The translations under genes were made by a program, and so were the position numbers. A stretch of DNA of 64,000 bases from Methylobacterium amylolyticum (GTDB lineage: Bacteria; Pseudomonadota; Alphaproteobacteria; Rhizobiales; Beijerinckiaceae). Below, one piece after another: positions 1 to 7,889 of the stretch. The first letter of the stretch is position 1; each line of letters begins with the position of its first letter. Under the pieces are notes generated by a model. The model was not told the DNA's origin. It saw only the letters and a list, made by a program, of their open reading frames with translations, and did not search any database. The stretch lies in contig NZ_JAUYZI010000016.1 in assembly GCF_030700245.1 (NCBI RefSeq), positions 1 through 64,000 of the forward strand, given 5' to 3'.

Positions 1-471
1 GCCGCGCAGGGCCTTCAGGCGCTTCTGGCTGGCCGGCAGGTGGTTGCCGTCGAGGATCCGGATCGCGTAGCCCGGCAGCCGCACCGGGCTCGGACCCAGC
101 GCCGGCAGCACCGGGCCGAGCCGCTCGGCGCTCGCGCGCACCAGCGCCCCCAGCAGGTCCGGATCGGTGCGCTTGAGCTTGTCGTACAGCGCCGTCAGCG
201 ACACCGGCAGAGGCTCCGCCTGCCGGGCTGCCGCGTGCAGCGAAGGCTGCAACCCCACCGCCACACGCATCATCAGCTCGACCACCGTCGAGAACAGCAA
301 GGTGCGCTCGTACTGGCGGCCGCGATGCTGCGCGAACACCGCGTCGAGCCAGGGCGCCGGAAACGCCTGTTCCAGCAGCGTGCGCGCCATCACGCTGGCC
401 GGCGCCTGCTGCTCGAACCGCTCCAGAACAGCGCCCCAGAGTGGCCCCAATCCGTCCGATGTGCCCGTCAT
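1..471 (-). CDS. IS4-family transposase, N-terminal 157 residues (runs off the window)
   Basis: Reading the minus strand from the ATG at 471 gives an uninterrupted 157-codon frame to the window edge. The protein has a helical N-terminal region (LLEQAFPAPWLDAVFAQH), then LTALYDKLKRTDPDLL, then RLPGYAIRILDGNHLPAS. The Asp in ILDGNHL sits where IS4-family (DDE) transposases carry the first catalytic Asp, and the following SQKRLKALRG is also typical of that group. The rest of the DDE domain lies outside the window, so I cannot say whether the element is intact. The gene points away from the interrupted hydrolase gene. The family call rests on recognised motifs, not on a search. Confidence 0.8.
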   Translation of the reverse strand, partial: MTGTSDGLGPLWGAVLERFEQQAPASVMARTLLEQAFPAPWLDAVFAQHRGRQYERTLLFSTVVELMMRVAVGLQPSLHAAARQAEPLPVSLTALYDKLKRTDPDLLGALVRASAERLGPVLPALGPSPVRLPGYAIRILDGNHLPASQKRLKALRG

Positions 472-497
472 CGCAAGGACTTGGGGCCAGCGCAAAC
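1..497 (-). mobile_element. IS4-type insertion sequence, one end only
   Basis: This is the end of an insertion sequence that continues beyond the left edge of the window. It is identified by the transposase reading leftward from 471. The right boundary is estimated, at about 480-500, because reading frame +3 switches there from meaningless sequence to dienelactone-hydrolase sequence. I could not identify the terminal inverted repeat or a target duplication, since the other end is outside the window. Confidence 0.7.
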
Positions 498-977
498 ACC
501 TTGAAAGGGCTGGCCTATCTCCAGGCGAGGCCCGACGTGAATCCGCACGCCGTGTCGCTCCTCGGCTGGTCGAACGGCGGCTCCACCGTGCTCTACGCCG
601 CAGCGGCGGGCGCCCGCGACCCGGCCGCCGGGCCGCCCTTCGCCCGGGCCGTCGCGTTCTATCCCGGGTGCCGCCGCGCGGCCGAGAGCGGATGGCGGGA
701 CGGCGTGCCGCTGCACATCCTCGTCGGGGGCGCCGACGACTGGACCGGTGCCGAGGCCTGCCGAGCGCTGGCCGCCGCGGCGCAGGCCCGCGGCGAGCCG
801 GTCGGGATCACCGTCTATCCCGGCGCCTGCCACGACTTCGACCACCCGAACCTGCCGGTCCGCGCGCGGCGCGGCCTCGCCTACACGGCGACCGGCACGG
901 GGGTGGCCCATGTCGGCACCGATCCGGCGGCCCGCGCGGATGCGCTGCGCCGCGTCCCGGCCCTTCTCGCGCGGTGA
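495..977 (+). pseudogene. Dienelactone-hydrolase-family protein, 5' end removed by an IS
   Basis: From about 495 the frame reads ANTLKGLAYLQARPDVNP and then a clear alpha/beta-hydrolase core: LLGWSNGGSTVLYAA with the nucleophile-elbow Ser, LHILVGGADDWTG near the acid residue, and GACHDFDHPNLP with the catalytic His. This is the C-terminal two thirds of a dienelactone hydrolase (DLH) family protein, usually 220-290 residues. The N-terminal beta strands are missing. Upstream in-frame codons from 441 belong to the IS and encode nothing recognisable, so an ATG at 441 would give a chimera. DLH proteins hydrolyse lactones or other esters; the substrate here cannot be told. I regard it as inactivated by the insertion. 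Confidence 0.8.
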
Positions 978-1025
978 CGGGGTCGGAACCGAGGCGGCGC
1001 CCCGGCGCGCGCTGGCGGGCGCGTC

Positions 1026-1211
1026 CTAGCGGGTGCGGCGCTTCGGTCCCGGGCGCGGCTTGCGCTTCGGCTTCGCCCCCGTCGCGGCCCGCGTCATCTC
1101 GGCCAGCGCCGCGCGCTGCTGACGGCGGACGGCATTGGTGGCGTGGCCCATCCACCAGCCGGCGGCGCGGTTGGCGGTGGACATCCAGAGGCTCAGGGCC
1201 GGGTTCTTCAT
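1026..1211 (-). CDS. Small basic conserved-type protein, 61 aa
   Basis: The ATG at 1211 is preceded at good distance by GAGGAG, which favours it over an upstream in-frame ATG at 1232. The product starts MKNPALSLWMSTANRAAGWW, an amphipathic or weakly membrane-associated segment rich in Trp and Ala. It ends in a strongly basic tail (KPKRKPRPGPKRRTR). I do not recognise a named domain. The tail could bind nucleic acid or acidic polymer, but that is only a guess. It reads in the same direction as the next small gene at 1329-1586, about 120 bases further upstream, so the two could share a transcript. Confidence 0.6.
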   Translation of the reverse strand: MKNPALSLWMSTANRAAGWWMGHATNAVRRQQRAALAEMTRAATGAKPKRKPRPGPKRRTR

Positions 1212-1328
1212 CGCGCGCTCCTCGGCAGGCAACGGGGCCGGCGCCGATCGGTTCGGCGCGGTGCCGAGATTGGCCGGGGTCCGTCGCCGCGTGAGCGCTC
1301 CGGCGCGCGGCGACGGGCGTGCGACCGG

Positions 1329-1586
1329 TCAGTCCGCGTAGGCGATGCCGGCCTGGACCTGCTCGATGGCGGCGTTGACGAGGCTGATCGCCCGCTCGCG
1401 ATGCCCGCCCTTGTTCGGCGTGGCGACTTCGAGCTGCTGCCGCGCGGTGCTGAGCGCGGAGAGCGCGGCGTCCATGTGCGGCTGGAACGGTTGGGCCCCG
1501 GCCAAGCCGGCGTAGAGCGCCGAGGTGACTCCGGCGGCGGTCGCGATCCCGAAACAGAAACCCTTCACGGTCTTGCGGTCGAACAT
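1329..1586 (-). CDS. Small exported protein, 85 aa, function unknown
   Basis: The start at 1586 (MFDRKTVKGFCFGIATAAGV) is preceded by GGGAGGG seven bases away, so I prefer it over the ATG at 1607. Residues 1-33 look like a signal peptide ending near AGAQP. The mature part (about 52 residues) is helical and Ala/Gln-rich: DAALSALSTARQQLEVATP, then KGGHRERAISLVNAAIEQVQ. It resembles small periplasmic helical-hairpin proteins found widely in this bacterial group, but I know no function. No catalytic residues or cysteine pairs are visible in the mature part. Confidence 0.7.
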   Translation of the reverse strand: MFDRKTVKGFCFGIATAAGVTSALYAGLAGAQPFQPHMDAALSALSTARQQLEVATPNKGGHRERAISLVNAAIEQVQAGIAYAD

Positions 1587-2051
1587 CGATCCCTCCCAGC
1601 TCGACACCCGCCCGGTCGGGCGGCGTGCAGCGACCCCTCAGTGCACCGTACGGTTCTGAGGCGCGAAAGCGTAGCCGCAATGGGTCGTCGCGAGCAACAG
1701 GTCGAGCGCGGCGTTCCGATGAACTGTAAACGGGGCGCGGCCGCCGATCTGCCGTCGTGCGACGGCCCGTGTCTTCCGCATCGACGCCCCATGAGCCCCG
1801 CACGAACCCGAACAGCGCGCGGGCCACGACCTCCGGGCGGCGCCGAGATGTGGCTGCGCTGCCTCTGCGGTCCGCGAATTCCATCCCTCCACAGTTTTGG
1901 GGCCCGGGACGTCGGCTCAGCGACGGATCGCGGTCTGGACAGGTCGGGCACGGCGATGCAGTGATCGCGGCGCGACCCGATCCGACGCCGTCTCGACCGG
2001 ATGCAGGGCGGGATGCTCGACCGGGCGTCTCCTGGCGAAGGGCTGACTGGG
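1587..2051. other. Intergenic region, no gene recognised
   Basis: These 465 bases separate the divergently read small genes at 1329-1586 (minus) and 2052-2306 (plus). Several open frames cross it on both strands, but they are Arg/Pro-rich, lack convincing ribosome binding sites and look like GC-driven noise. Promoters for both flanking genes must lie here; I could not pick a convincing -35/-10 pair. Confidence 0.5.
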
Positions 2052-2306
2052 ATGAGGGTTCGATCCCTGTTGGCGGCCTTCGGTCTCTGCCTGAACGTCG
2101 GCGTGTGCGGGGCCGGCCAGCCCGGCGCCCCGGGTGGTCCGAGCGGGCTCGCGAACCCGGCCGCCGTGAACTGCGTCGCGCGCGGCGGCGCGACCGAGAT
2201 CCGGAACGGCAAGGGCGGCCAGATCGGCTACTGCCGCTTCGCCGACGGCCGCGTCTGCGAGGAGTGGGCGCTGCTGCGGGGCGACCGCTGCGCGCCGCCA
2301 AAATGA
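2052..2306 (+). CDS. DUF333-family exported protein (putative hemolysin-type)
   Basis: The start MRVRSLLAAFGLCLNV at 2052 follows a GG-rich stretch and opens with a signal peptide of about 25 residues. The mature part reads ANPAAVNCVARGGATEIRN, then GQIGYCRFADGRVCEEWALL. This Cys-rich, about 45-residue pattern is the DUF333 domain, annotated in many genomes as 'putative hemolysin' without good experimental support. Four Cys in the mature part (NCV, YCR, VCE, RCA) could form disulfides in the periplasm. A lipobox is not convincing, since the signal region ends VGVCG with Val just before Cys. Length (84 aa) suits a single-domain member. Confidence 0.8.
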   Translation: MRVRSLLAAFGLCLNVGVCGAGQPGAPGGPSGLANPAAVNCVARGGATEIRNGKGGQIGYCRFADGRVCEEWALLRGDRCAPPK

Positions 2307-2383
2307 TGTGCCCGGCCGGATCGGCACGCCGCGGGCGAAGATCCGAAGTTTCGAGAAACGCGGACGCGATAGGCAGATCGACC

Positions 2384-2662
2384 ATGAAGCCCCTGATCTT
2401 CACCACCCTCACCCTTCTCGGCGCCCCGGCGCTCGCCTCGGCGCAGGACATCCCGGTCCAGCAGGATCTCAAGCGGATGGAGAGGGTCGAGCGGCGCCTC
2501 GACCGCGACGGCCTCAGGCGGCCCGTCGACCCGAACGTGACGCCGGACAACCCCGACGGGGTGGTCGGCTTCGATGGACCGCCCTTCAACTACGGCGATC
2601 CCGGCGTGATGGGCGACGCGCCCCTGCCGCCCGGCTCGCCGGCCGACATCGACGACGAGTGA
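2384..2662 (+). CDS. Small exported protein, 92 aa, unknown
   Basis: The ATG at 2384 begins MKPLIFTTLTLLGAPALASA, a clear Sec signal peptide with cleavage after ALASA. The mature protein (about 72 residues) starts QDIPVQQDLKRMERVERRLD, a short charged helix. It continues with a Pro/Asp/Gly-rich, probably disordered tail ending in SPADIDDE. There is no recognised domain. It lies 77 bases after the DUF333 gene and 72 before the next exported protein, all on the plus strand, so the three form a cluster of small periplasmic proteins that may be co-transcribed. Confidence 0.75.
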   Translation: MKPLIFTTLTLLGAPALASAQDIPVQQDLKRMERVERRLDRDGLRRPVDPNVTPDNPDGVVGFDGPPFNYGDPGVMGDAPLPPGSPADIDDE

Positions 2663-2734
2663 GCCGGATCCCGGGCCGGTGACCGGCGCACGGTGACCGG
2701 CTCGCGACCGCCGCTCCTCCACGGAGATCCCGCC

Positions 2735-3190
2735 ATGCTGCGATCCAGTCTCGCCGTGCTCGTCGCAGCCTTCGCGTGCTGCCCGGCCCGGGCCGACAGC
2801 CTGCCCCCGCCGGTGGCGGCGGCCGTTCGCGACGTGAAGGCATCCTGCGGCGGCGCGCCCGCCACGATCGGCAAGGGCTTCCTGCGCAGGCAGGACGTGA
2901 CCGGCGACGGGCTTCCGGACTACGTCATCTCGTATGCCGGCGTCTCGTGCCCGACCGGCGGCCACATGAAATGCGGGTCGGGCGGCTGCCTGACGCAGGT
3001 CTTCGCCTCCACGCCGGGCGGCTACGTCGAGGCCCTGAACCAGAACGTCCAGAAGATCGCGTTCAGGACGCGGAACGGCAAGCCGGCCGTCGTGCTCGAC
3101 CTGAACGGCAGCGAGTGCGGCCGGTTCGGCTACCAGGTGTGCAAGTCGGTCCGGTACTGGAACGGCACGGGGTTCGTCGCCCAGAACTGA
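2735..3190 (+). CDS. Exported protein with an FG-GAP/VCBS-like segment, 151 aa
   Basis: The ATG at 2735 follows GGAG at suitable distance and starts a signal peptide (MLRSSLAVLVAAFACCPARA, cleavage after ARA-D). The mature region carries RRQDVTGDGLPDYVISYAGV. The D-x-T-G-D-G-x-x-D part is the calcium-loop pattern of FG-GAP/VCBS repeats. It then has several Cys (SCPTGGHMKCGSGGC and SECGRFGYQVC) that could pair in the periplasm. Proteins with this build are common in Methylobacterium and rhizobia as hypothetical periplasmic proteins. No enzymatic site is visible. I infer a binding or structural role at most. Confidence 0.75.
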   Translation: MLRSSLAVLVAAFACCPARADSLPPPVAAAVRDVKASCGGAPATIGKGFLRRQDVTGDGLPDYVISYAGVSCPTGGHMKCGSGGCLTQVFASTPGGYVEALNQNVQKIAFRTRNGKPAVVLDLNGSECGRFGYQVCKSVRYWNGTGFVAQN

Positions 3191-3267
3191 TCCGGGCCCC
3201 GACGAGGACCGCCCGACCGCGCCCGGCCGCCCCTGGACCGGCCGGCGTCCCGTCCTACTCTGGCGCC

Positions 3268-3495
3268 ATGCCCGCCAAGAAGCCCTCCAAACAGCCCGCG
3301 AAGAAGCCCGCCAAGGTCGGCCTGCCGACGCAGCTCGCCGCGATCCAGGCCCGCTACCGGCGCGCCATGCTCGACGTGCACCGGCGCCCGGAACACGAGC
3401 ACGCCGCGCTGATCCGCGCCGCCATCCGGACGATGCTCGCCGAGAAGGCCGCGCTGGGGATCCGGGACGGGGAGGAGGCGGCGTCCCCCGAGTAG
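3268..3495 (+). CDS. Lys/Pro-rich small protein, 75 aa, unknown
   Basis: The frame from the ATG at 3268 starts with a repetitive Lys/Pro/Ala segment (PAKKPSKQPAKKPAK), like the tails of histone H1-type or nucleoid proteins. It continues with a helical part, LPTQLAAIQARYRRAMLDVH and HAALIRAAIRTMLAEKAAL. The ribosome binding site is weak (TACTCTGGCGCC). Nothing identifies a function. It lies 77 bases downstream of the FG-GAP-like protein on the same strand. The stop codon is followed by a short direct repeat (CCCCCGAGTAGCCCGCC occurs almost twice at 3486-3515). Confidence 0.6.
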   Translation: MPAKKPSKQPAKKPAKVGLPTQLAAIQARYRRAMLDVHRRPEHEHAALIRAAIRTMLAEKAALGIRDGEEAASPE

Positions 3496-3555
3496 CCCGC
3501 CCCCGAGTAGCCCGCCCGGGCGCTCGCCGGGTCGGCGCGGGCGCCGGACAGGGCT

Positions 3556-4746
3556 TCAGACCGTGAAGAGCTGGTAGCCGAGCTGGTCGATCGCGGTGAG
3601 GAGGCTGCGTCCGCCGACCGTGCGGCCGGTCCGCAGATTCGTCATCGCCGCGTAGGAGCGGCCGTTGGGCTGCCGCCAGAGGATCGAGGTCGTGCCCGGA
3701 AGCGACCCGTTGTGCCACAGATTGTAGGGCGGGTTGCCGCCGAGCTGCCAACCCTCGCCGTAGGGCTGTCCGGCGGCCAGCGATTGCGGCGTCGGCGTCG
3801 CCATCCGCTGCTCCATGGCCTCCGGCAGGCCCTGCAGGGCGGTCGCCGCGAACAGCGCCACGTCGTGCGCCGTCGCGACCCAGCCCCCGTGCGCCGCCAT
3901 GCGGGTGATGTTGAAGCCGTAGGGATTCTCGCCGTTCTCGCCGTAGTACACGACCTCGTTCGGCAGCCGGACGCCGTTGCGCGCGAGCCGCATCCCGTGG
4001 ATGCCGCGCGGCTTCAGGACCATCTCCTGCACGAACCGGCCGTAGGGGCCCGCCACCTCGCAGGCGGGCGCGTCGGGCTGCGGGGCGTCGCAGCGCAGGG
4101 CCGCCCGGCCGATGATGGCGCCGAGCAGGTAGAAGCCGAAGTTCGAGTACGCGTATTGCAGGCCGGGGCTGGTCCTGGGGCAGGCGCCGTCGCGCGGCAT
4201 CTCCTGGTTCAGGCAGCGCGACGTGGCGACCTCGCGGATGAACGGCGCGTCGCCGAGATTGCGCAGCGCCGGGGCGAACATCGGATCGCGGCCGTCGTTC
4301 GTCGGGCAGCCGGCGGTGTGCGTGAGAAGCTGGCGGACGGTGATCGCCTCCCAGCCGTTCCGCATGCCCGGGACGTCCAGCTCCGCCAGGAGTCCGCCGG
4401 CGCCGAACACCTTCTGGTCGAGATCGGCCCGGTCGGGCCTGCCGGTCGAGGCCGCGAGCATCATCGCCGCGGAGGTGAACGGCTTGGTGCAACTCGCGAT
4501 GCGGAACAGGCTCTGGCCGGTGACGGGCTCCCGCGTCGCGGTGTCGGCGACGCCGCTCTGCGCCTCGAAGATCACCTTTCCGCCGGCCGCGAGGGCCACC
4601 GTCAAGCCCGGCAGCCCGTAATCCTGCCGGACCTGATCGACCAGGGCCCGGCGCCGGGCATCCTCCGATTGCGCGCGCACGCGCAGGGGCACGAGGACCG
4701 CAGCGGTCGCGGCGCCTCCGACGAGGCCGCGGCGCGTGATGCTCAT
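3556..4746 (-). CDS. Tat-exported serine hydrolase of the beta-lactamase / class C fold
   Basis: The start at 4746 (MSITRRGLVGGAATAAV) has GGGAGGGACGG in front and a twin-arginine signal (TRRGLVGG). A longer frame from 4827 is less likely. The enzyme core shows the S-x-x-K nucleophile motif SCTK (in FRIASCTKPFTSAAMML, about residue 85) and the Tyr motif as YAYSNFGFYLLG (about 180-190). A C-terminal HNGSLPGTTS stands where class C enzymes have their H/K-x-G motif. At 396 residues it has the length of the Beta-lactamase (PF00144) family, which covers esterases, D-aminopeptidases and PBP4*-like proteins. Antibiotic resistance is therefore not implied. It stands alone on the minus strand. Confidence 0.88.
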   Translation of the reverse strand: MSITRRGLVGGAATAAVLVPLRVRAQSEDARRRALVDQVRQDYGLPGLTVALAAGGKVIFEAQSGVADTATREPVTGQSLFRIASCTKPFTSAAMMLAASTGRPDRADLDQKVFGAGGLLAELDVPGMRNGWEAITVRQLLTHTAGCPTNDGRDPMFAPALRNLGDAPFIREVATSRCLNQEMPRDGACPRTSPGLQYAYSNFGFYLLGAIIGRAALRCDAPQPDAPACEVAGPYGRFVQEMVLKPRGIHGMRLARNGVRLPNEVVYYGENGENPYGFNITRMAAHGGWVATAHDVALFAATALQGLPEAMEQRMATPTPQSLAAGQPYGEGWQLGGNPPYNLWHNGSLPGTTSILWRQPNGRSYAAMTNLRTGRTVGGRSLLTAIDQLGYQLFTV

Positions 4747-4968
4747 CCGTCCCTCCCGAATCCGCTCTCCGGCCTCACGGGTAACCCGGCACTCCTGAAT
4801 TCCCCGTTCGAACCGGACCCGAGCCACGCGCGAATTCAGGTCCGTCCGGCCGTGCGGCCCGCGTTAACACGCTTCGCAGCCCGCGTGTCCCGTCACACAT
4901 CGGGCCGGACAGCTTGAGCGTAGATCTCGGCCATGGCGGCGGTGGCCGCCGAACCGATGGAGATCACC

Positions 4969-5085
4969 ATGCCCCTCGCGTCCCGCATCGTCCTGCTCGG
5001 CGGCGTCGTCGGCCCCGCGGCCGCGCTGCTCGTCGGCGCCTATGTCCAGCTCGTCAGCCTCGCCCTGCCGATGCACTTCGTCTGA
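4969..5085 (+). CDS. Possible 38-residue membrane peptide
   Basis: The ATG at 4969 has GGAG six bases in front. The peptide reads MPLASRIVLLGGVVGPAAAL, then LVGAYVQLVSLALPMHFV and a stop at 5083-5085. It is one continuous hydrophobic segment that would span the membrane once. An in-frame ATG at 4933 would extend it by 12 residues but has no ribosome binding site. Short membrane peptides like this are common and often unannotated. The evidence is only the hydrophobic pattern and the start site. Confidence 0.45.
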   Translation: MPLASRIVLLGGVVGPAAALLVGAYVQLVSLALPMHFV

Positions 5086-5209
5086 GGGACGGACGCCTTT
5101 GACCCGTCTCAGCGCCGCGGCCGGCCTGCGCGCCGGAACAGGGCGGCTCCGGGCGGCTTGCTGGAATCGACGCCGCAGCGTGACGGCGGCGAACGTCAGG
5201 ACGGAACCC

Positions 5210-5593
5210 GTGCACCGCCGAGCCTCCACCGCCCCGTCCCGTGCCGCGTTCCTGGCCAGCGCGGCCCTCGTCGCGAGCCTGCACGCCGTGCCGGCCCGCG
5301 CCCAGGCCGACGCGGATCAGGCCCTGGCCCTGCTCCGGACCGCCAGCGCCCAGGCGGCCATCATCACGTTCTGCCCGAAGCACTACGCCATCGACGGCAC
5401 CACGGCCCTGCGGATCTCGCAGACGACCCGGGACGTCGCCGCCAAGGTGCTCGGCCGGGCGCGGGCGGACGCCGCGTTCAAGGACGAGCTGGCGCGTCGC
5501 TTCGACGAGGTGAAGGCGGTCGGCGAGCAGCAATGGTGCGCCGAGCAGCGCGACGAGCTCGCCGATGTCGGCGCGGGGATCTTCAAGGACTGA
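5210..5593 (+). CDS. Exported helical protein, 127 aa, unknown
   Basis: I place the start at the GTG at 5210 (VHRRASTAPSRAAFLASAAL). This gives a typical signal peptide ending HAVPARAQA, with AGGACGGAA upstream; another GTG lies at 5180. The mature part (about 95 residues) is helical: ADQALALLRTASAQAAIITF, a Cys-Pro (FCPKHYAID), VAAKVLGRARADAAFKDELA and a C-terminal EQQWCAEQRDELADVGAGIF. The two Cys could form one disulfide. I do not recognise the family. Similar small periplasmic helical proteins are frequent in Methylobacterium genomes. Confidence 0.65.
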   Translation: MHRRASTAPSRAAFLASAALVASLHAVPARAQADADQALALLRTASAQAAIITFCPKHYAIDGTTALRISQTTRDVAAKVLGRARADAAFKDELARRFDEVKAVGEQQWCAEQRDELADVGAGIFKD

Positions 5594-5629
5594 GGGCGAT
5601 CCGTCCGGACCGCCCGCCGGGGGATCCGG

Positions 5630-5779
5630 TCAGGAGCCGATCGGGCGCGCGGCGGCCCGGACGGAGGCGGGCCGGAACAGGCCGCGGACCGCGCGGAACG
5701 GCAGCGTCGGCAGCTTGAGCAGGCCGTGCAGCGCCACGACGGCGAAGACGGTCAAGAGCGCCAGCAGAGTCTTCAGCAA
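5630..5779 (-). CDS. Possible 49-residue membrane protein with a TTG start
   Basis: The minus strand reads GGAGGATGTCGCG and then a TTG at 5779, a very good ribosome binding site with an unusual start codon. The peptide begins LLKTLLALLTVFAVVALHGL, one transmembrane helix, followed by a basic tail (RAVRGLFRPASVRAAARP). The ATG seven bases upstream would meet a stop after four codons, so TTG is the only sensible start. Function is unknown; the call rests on the start site and hydrophobicity. Confidence 0.45.
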   Translation of the reverse strand: MLKTLLALLTVFAVVALHGLLKLPTLPFRAVRGLFRPASVRAAARPIGS

Positions 5780-5983
5780 CGCGACATCCTCCGGGGCACG
5801 GCGACCGCCGCGGGGGCGGCGCCGTCCTGACCGGCAGGCAGCGCCCGGATCGTGGCGAAGTTGTGTGCCGTTTCCCGCGTCATGTGGACTCGGCGGCGGC
5901 GCTGCCTGGACGTGCCCTTGGGCCGGACGCCGACGAAGGGCTCCCGTCGATGCGGCCGGTCCGGGGGGCTGGGGCGGCAGGTC

Positions 5984-6624
5984 TCAGGCGTCCGTGCGAT
6001 TGGGCATCTCGCCCGCCGCGACCAGGGCACGGGCGATCGCCACGGTGTGCCGCGCCTGATGCCGAGCCGCGTCGAGATCCTCGGACCGCGGGTGGCCCTT
6101 GCTCCCCCGACGATGGCCGAGGCGCCGTAGGGCGAGCCCGCCTCCAGCATCGCCTCGTCCGTGTAGCCGGTCGGCACGATGATCATGCCGAGATGCGCCA
6201 TCGGCGCGTAGAGCGCCAGCGTGACCACCTCGGAGCCGCCGTGCGGGAAGGAGGCGGTGGCGAAGGCGCCGCCGACCTTGCCCGACAGGGCGCCCTTCTT
6301 CCACTGCGGCCCGAGCCGGTCGAGGACGTTCTTCAACTCCGTGGCCGGCGCGCCGAAATAGGACGGCGTGCCGAGCAGGATCGCGTCGGCCCACTCGGCG
6401 TCGTCGTGCGTGGGGGCCGGGTAGAGCGCGTTCTGGCGGTCCGCCTCCTCGCGCCAGCCCTCGACCTTGGTCATGTCCTCGGCGGACGCGACTTCCCGCG
6501 CCCGGCGCAGACGCACCGCGGCCCCGGCGCCGCGCGCCGCTTCGGCGGCGGCGACCGCCAGGGCTTCGACCGAGCCGGTGCGCGAGTAGAAGGCGATCAG
6601 CAGGCGGACTTGTGGCTCGGCCAT
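5984..6624 (-). pseudogene. WrbA-type NAD(P)H:quinone oxidoreductase, single frameshift
   Basis: The start is the ATG at 6624 (MAEPQVRLLIAFYSRTGSV). The first about 172 codons encode a flavodoxin-fold protein. They include the FMN phosphate loop YSRTGSVEAL, the GTPSYFGAPATELKNVLDRL segment and GKVGGAFATASFPHGGSE, all typical of WrbA, an FMN-dependent quinone reductase. After YGASAIVGG the frame is lost. The neighbouring frame continues sensibly as SKGHPRSEDLDAARHQARHT and ends MPNRTDA at 5984. The switch falls at a run of five C (plus strand 6104-6108), so one base appears to be missing, either a real mutation or a sequencing error. If repaired, the product would be about 213 residues, a normal WrbA length. 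Confidence 0.8.
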
Positions 6625-6850
6625 CGTGTCGTCCGGTTCGGTCGCGGCGCGGTCACAGCGCGGCCGGCCGCGAGCGGGGAGGGTGTCCGACAACCGCTCG
6701 CCGGTGGGCCGGCTCCCGCGCCCATTGCGCGCACGCAGGCGCGTCGGCGGGATCGACCGGATGCGGGCGGGCCCGCGCCCCGGCGTCGCCTGGGCCGACC
6801 GCTCCGCGTCGAAGCGTCGACGACGGCCCGCGCCGCGCGTCCGGAGACGT

Positions 6851-7585
6851 TCACCAGTTGCCCTTGAGCTTCTCCCACCCGTCCTCCGAGACGAGCGTCG
6901 CGACGGCCGCCGCCATGGTCTGCCGGTCCCGGCTGCCCATGAACGTCCACGAACCGGAGAGAAGGAAGATCGTCCCCATGGCGGCGGTGCAGCCGTTGCG
7001 CCCCGACTCGATCAGGGCCTTGCAGACCTTTTCCTTGGGCCGCTCCTCGCCGACGCCTTTCGAGTAGGCCCATTTGCCGATCGAGTGGATCTTCTTCCCG
7101 ATCCCGACCGCGCCGAACGTGAAGATCGAGGTCGCGACGACGGCGACGTTCCTCTCCTTCTTGTCGATGACGTACTGGATGTTCTTCGCGCATGTGCCGC
7201 AGCCGCACGTGTACCGCACGGACGAGGAGCCCTGCTTCTGCGCGTCCTCCATCAGGTCGTAGAGATCGAAGATCTTTCCGGCCTGGACGGCCACCGTCGC
7301 CGCCCCGATCCAGGGGGCCAGGGCCGCACCGATCGGCGCGATCGTCGTGCCGGCCAGGACCGACGTGCCGAGGACGTTGACGCTCGCACCCACTTGCAGG
7401 CCGCTCGAGATGCCGCCCAGGCTGGCGAGCCCCGTCACGCCCGATTGCAGGGCCGTGGGGACGCCCACCTCGGTGAGCGTCTTCATGACGCCTTTGAACT
7501 TCGGCCACGCGCCGTTGCATTGTCCTTTGACGGCGCTGATCTTGCTGGAGAGCTCGTCCAATTGTTGCGGAGATGGCAGGCCCAC
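6851..7585 (-). CDS. Orphan protein of 244 aa with hydrophobic centre and CGCGTC motif
   Basis: I do not recognise this protein. The start MGLPSPQQLDELSSKISAVK at 7585 follows a weak AGCGAT-type site. Residues 1-40 are polar and helical. About 40-105 form a glycine/alanine-rich hydrophobic stretch (GVTGLASLGGISSGLQVGAS, then LAGTTIAPIGAALAPWIGAA) that could insert into a membrane or form a glycine-zipper hairpin. Next comes YTCGCGTCAKNIQYVIDKKE, whose C-x-C-x-x-C could bind metal or form disulfides. A second hydrophobic segment (NVAVVATSIFTFGAVGIGKK) and a polar C-terminus follow. Codon use is less GC-extreme than in neighbours and the upstream DNA is AT-richer, both hints of transfer. An effector or toxin-like role is conceivable but unsupported. 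Confidence 0.75.
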   Translation of the reverse strand: MGLPSPQQLDELSSKISAVKGQCNGAWPKFKGVMKTLTEVGVPTALQSGVTGLASLGGISSGLQVGASVNVLGTSVLAGTTIAPIGAALAPWIGAATVAVQAGKIFDLYDLMEDAQKQGSSSVRYTCGCGTCAKNIQYVIDKKERNVAVVATSIFTFGAVGIGKKIHSIGKWAYSKGVGEERPKEKVCKALIESGRNGCTAAMGTIFLLSGSWTFMGSRDRQTMAAAVATLVSEDGWEKLKGNW

Positions 7586-7889
7586 CGATCGCTCCTCGAT
7601 GAAAGTAAAATCAGACCACGAGCCGCCCGTTCCTAGCAGGCCCTCTCGGAATTTGGAACGGAAATCACGATCGGGCTGGTGAATTTTGCGTGCGCGGCGG
7701 ATTGTTTGGTAAAATTCTATTTACGGATACTGAACGCTGTTTTGCCGTATTGATTGCCGACGGTCCCGATCGACGATGCTTGATCCGAGTATCCGCCGGT
7801 CGCCGGTCCGTGTGGCCTCGCTACCGAGCGTCCGCGCCCCGACCCGAGCCGTGTGTCGGGTTGGACCGCTCCAGGGCGGCTTCAGGGCA
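7586..7889. other. Intergenic region with an AT-richer patch
   Basis: These 304 bases lie upstream of the orphan gene (minus) and downstream of the IclR gene (minus). The part from about 7600 to 7760 has clearly more A/T than the rest of the window and holds GTAAAATTCTATTTAC, a 5-bp inverted repeat with a 6-base centre at about 7711-7726. It probably contains the promoter of the orphan gene. I see no gene in it. Confidence 0.5.

Noticed and set aside
2052..2070. GGGTTCGATCCCT, similar to a tRNA T arm
   Set aside because: It is the start of the DUF333 gene; no acceptor stem, anticodon arm or CCA-proximal pairing fits around it.
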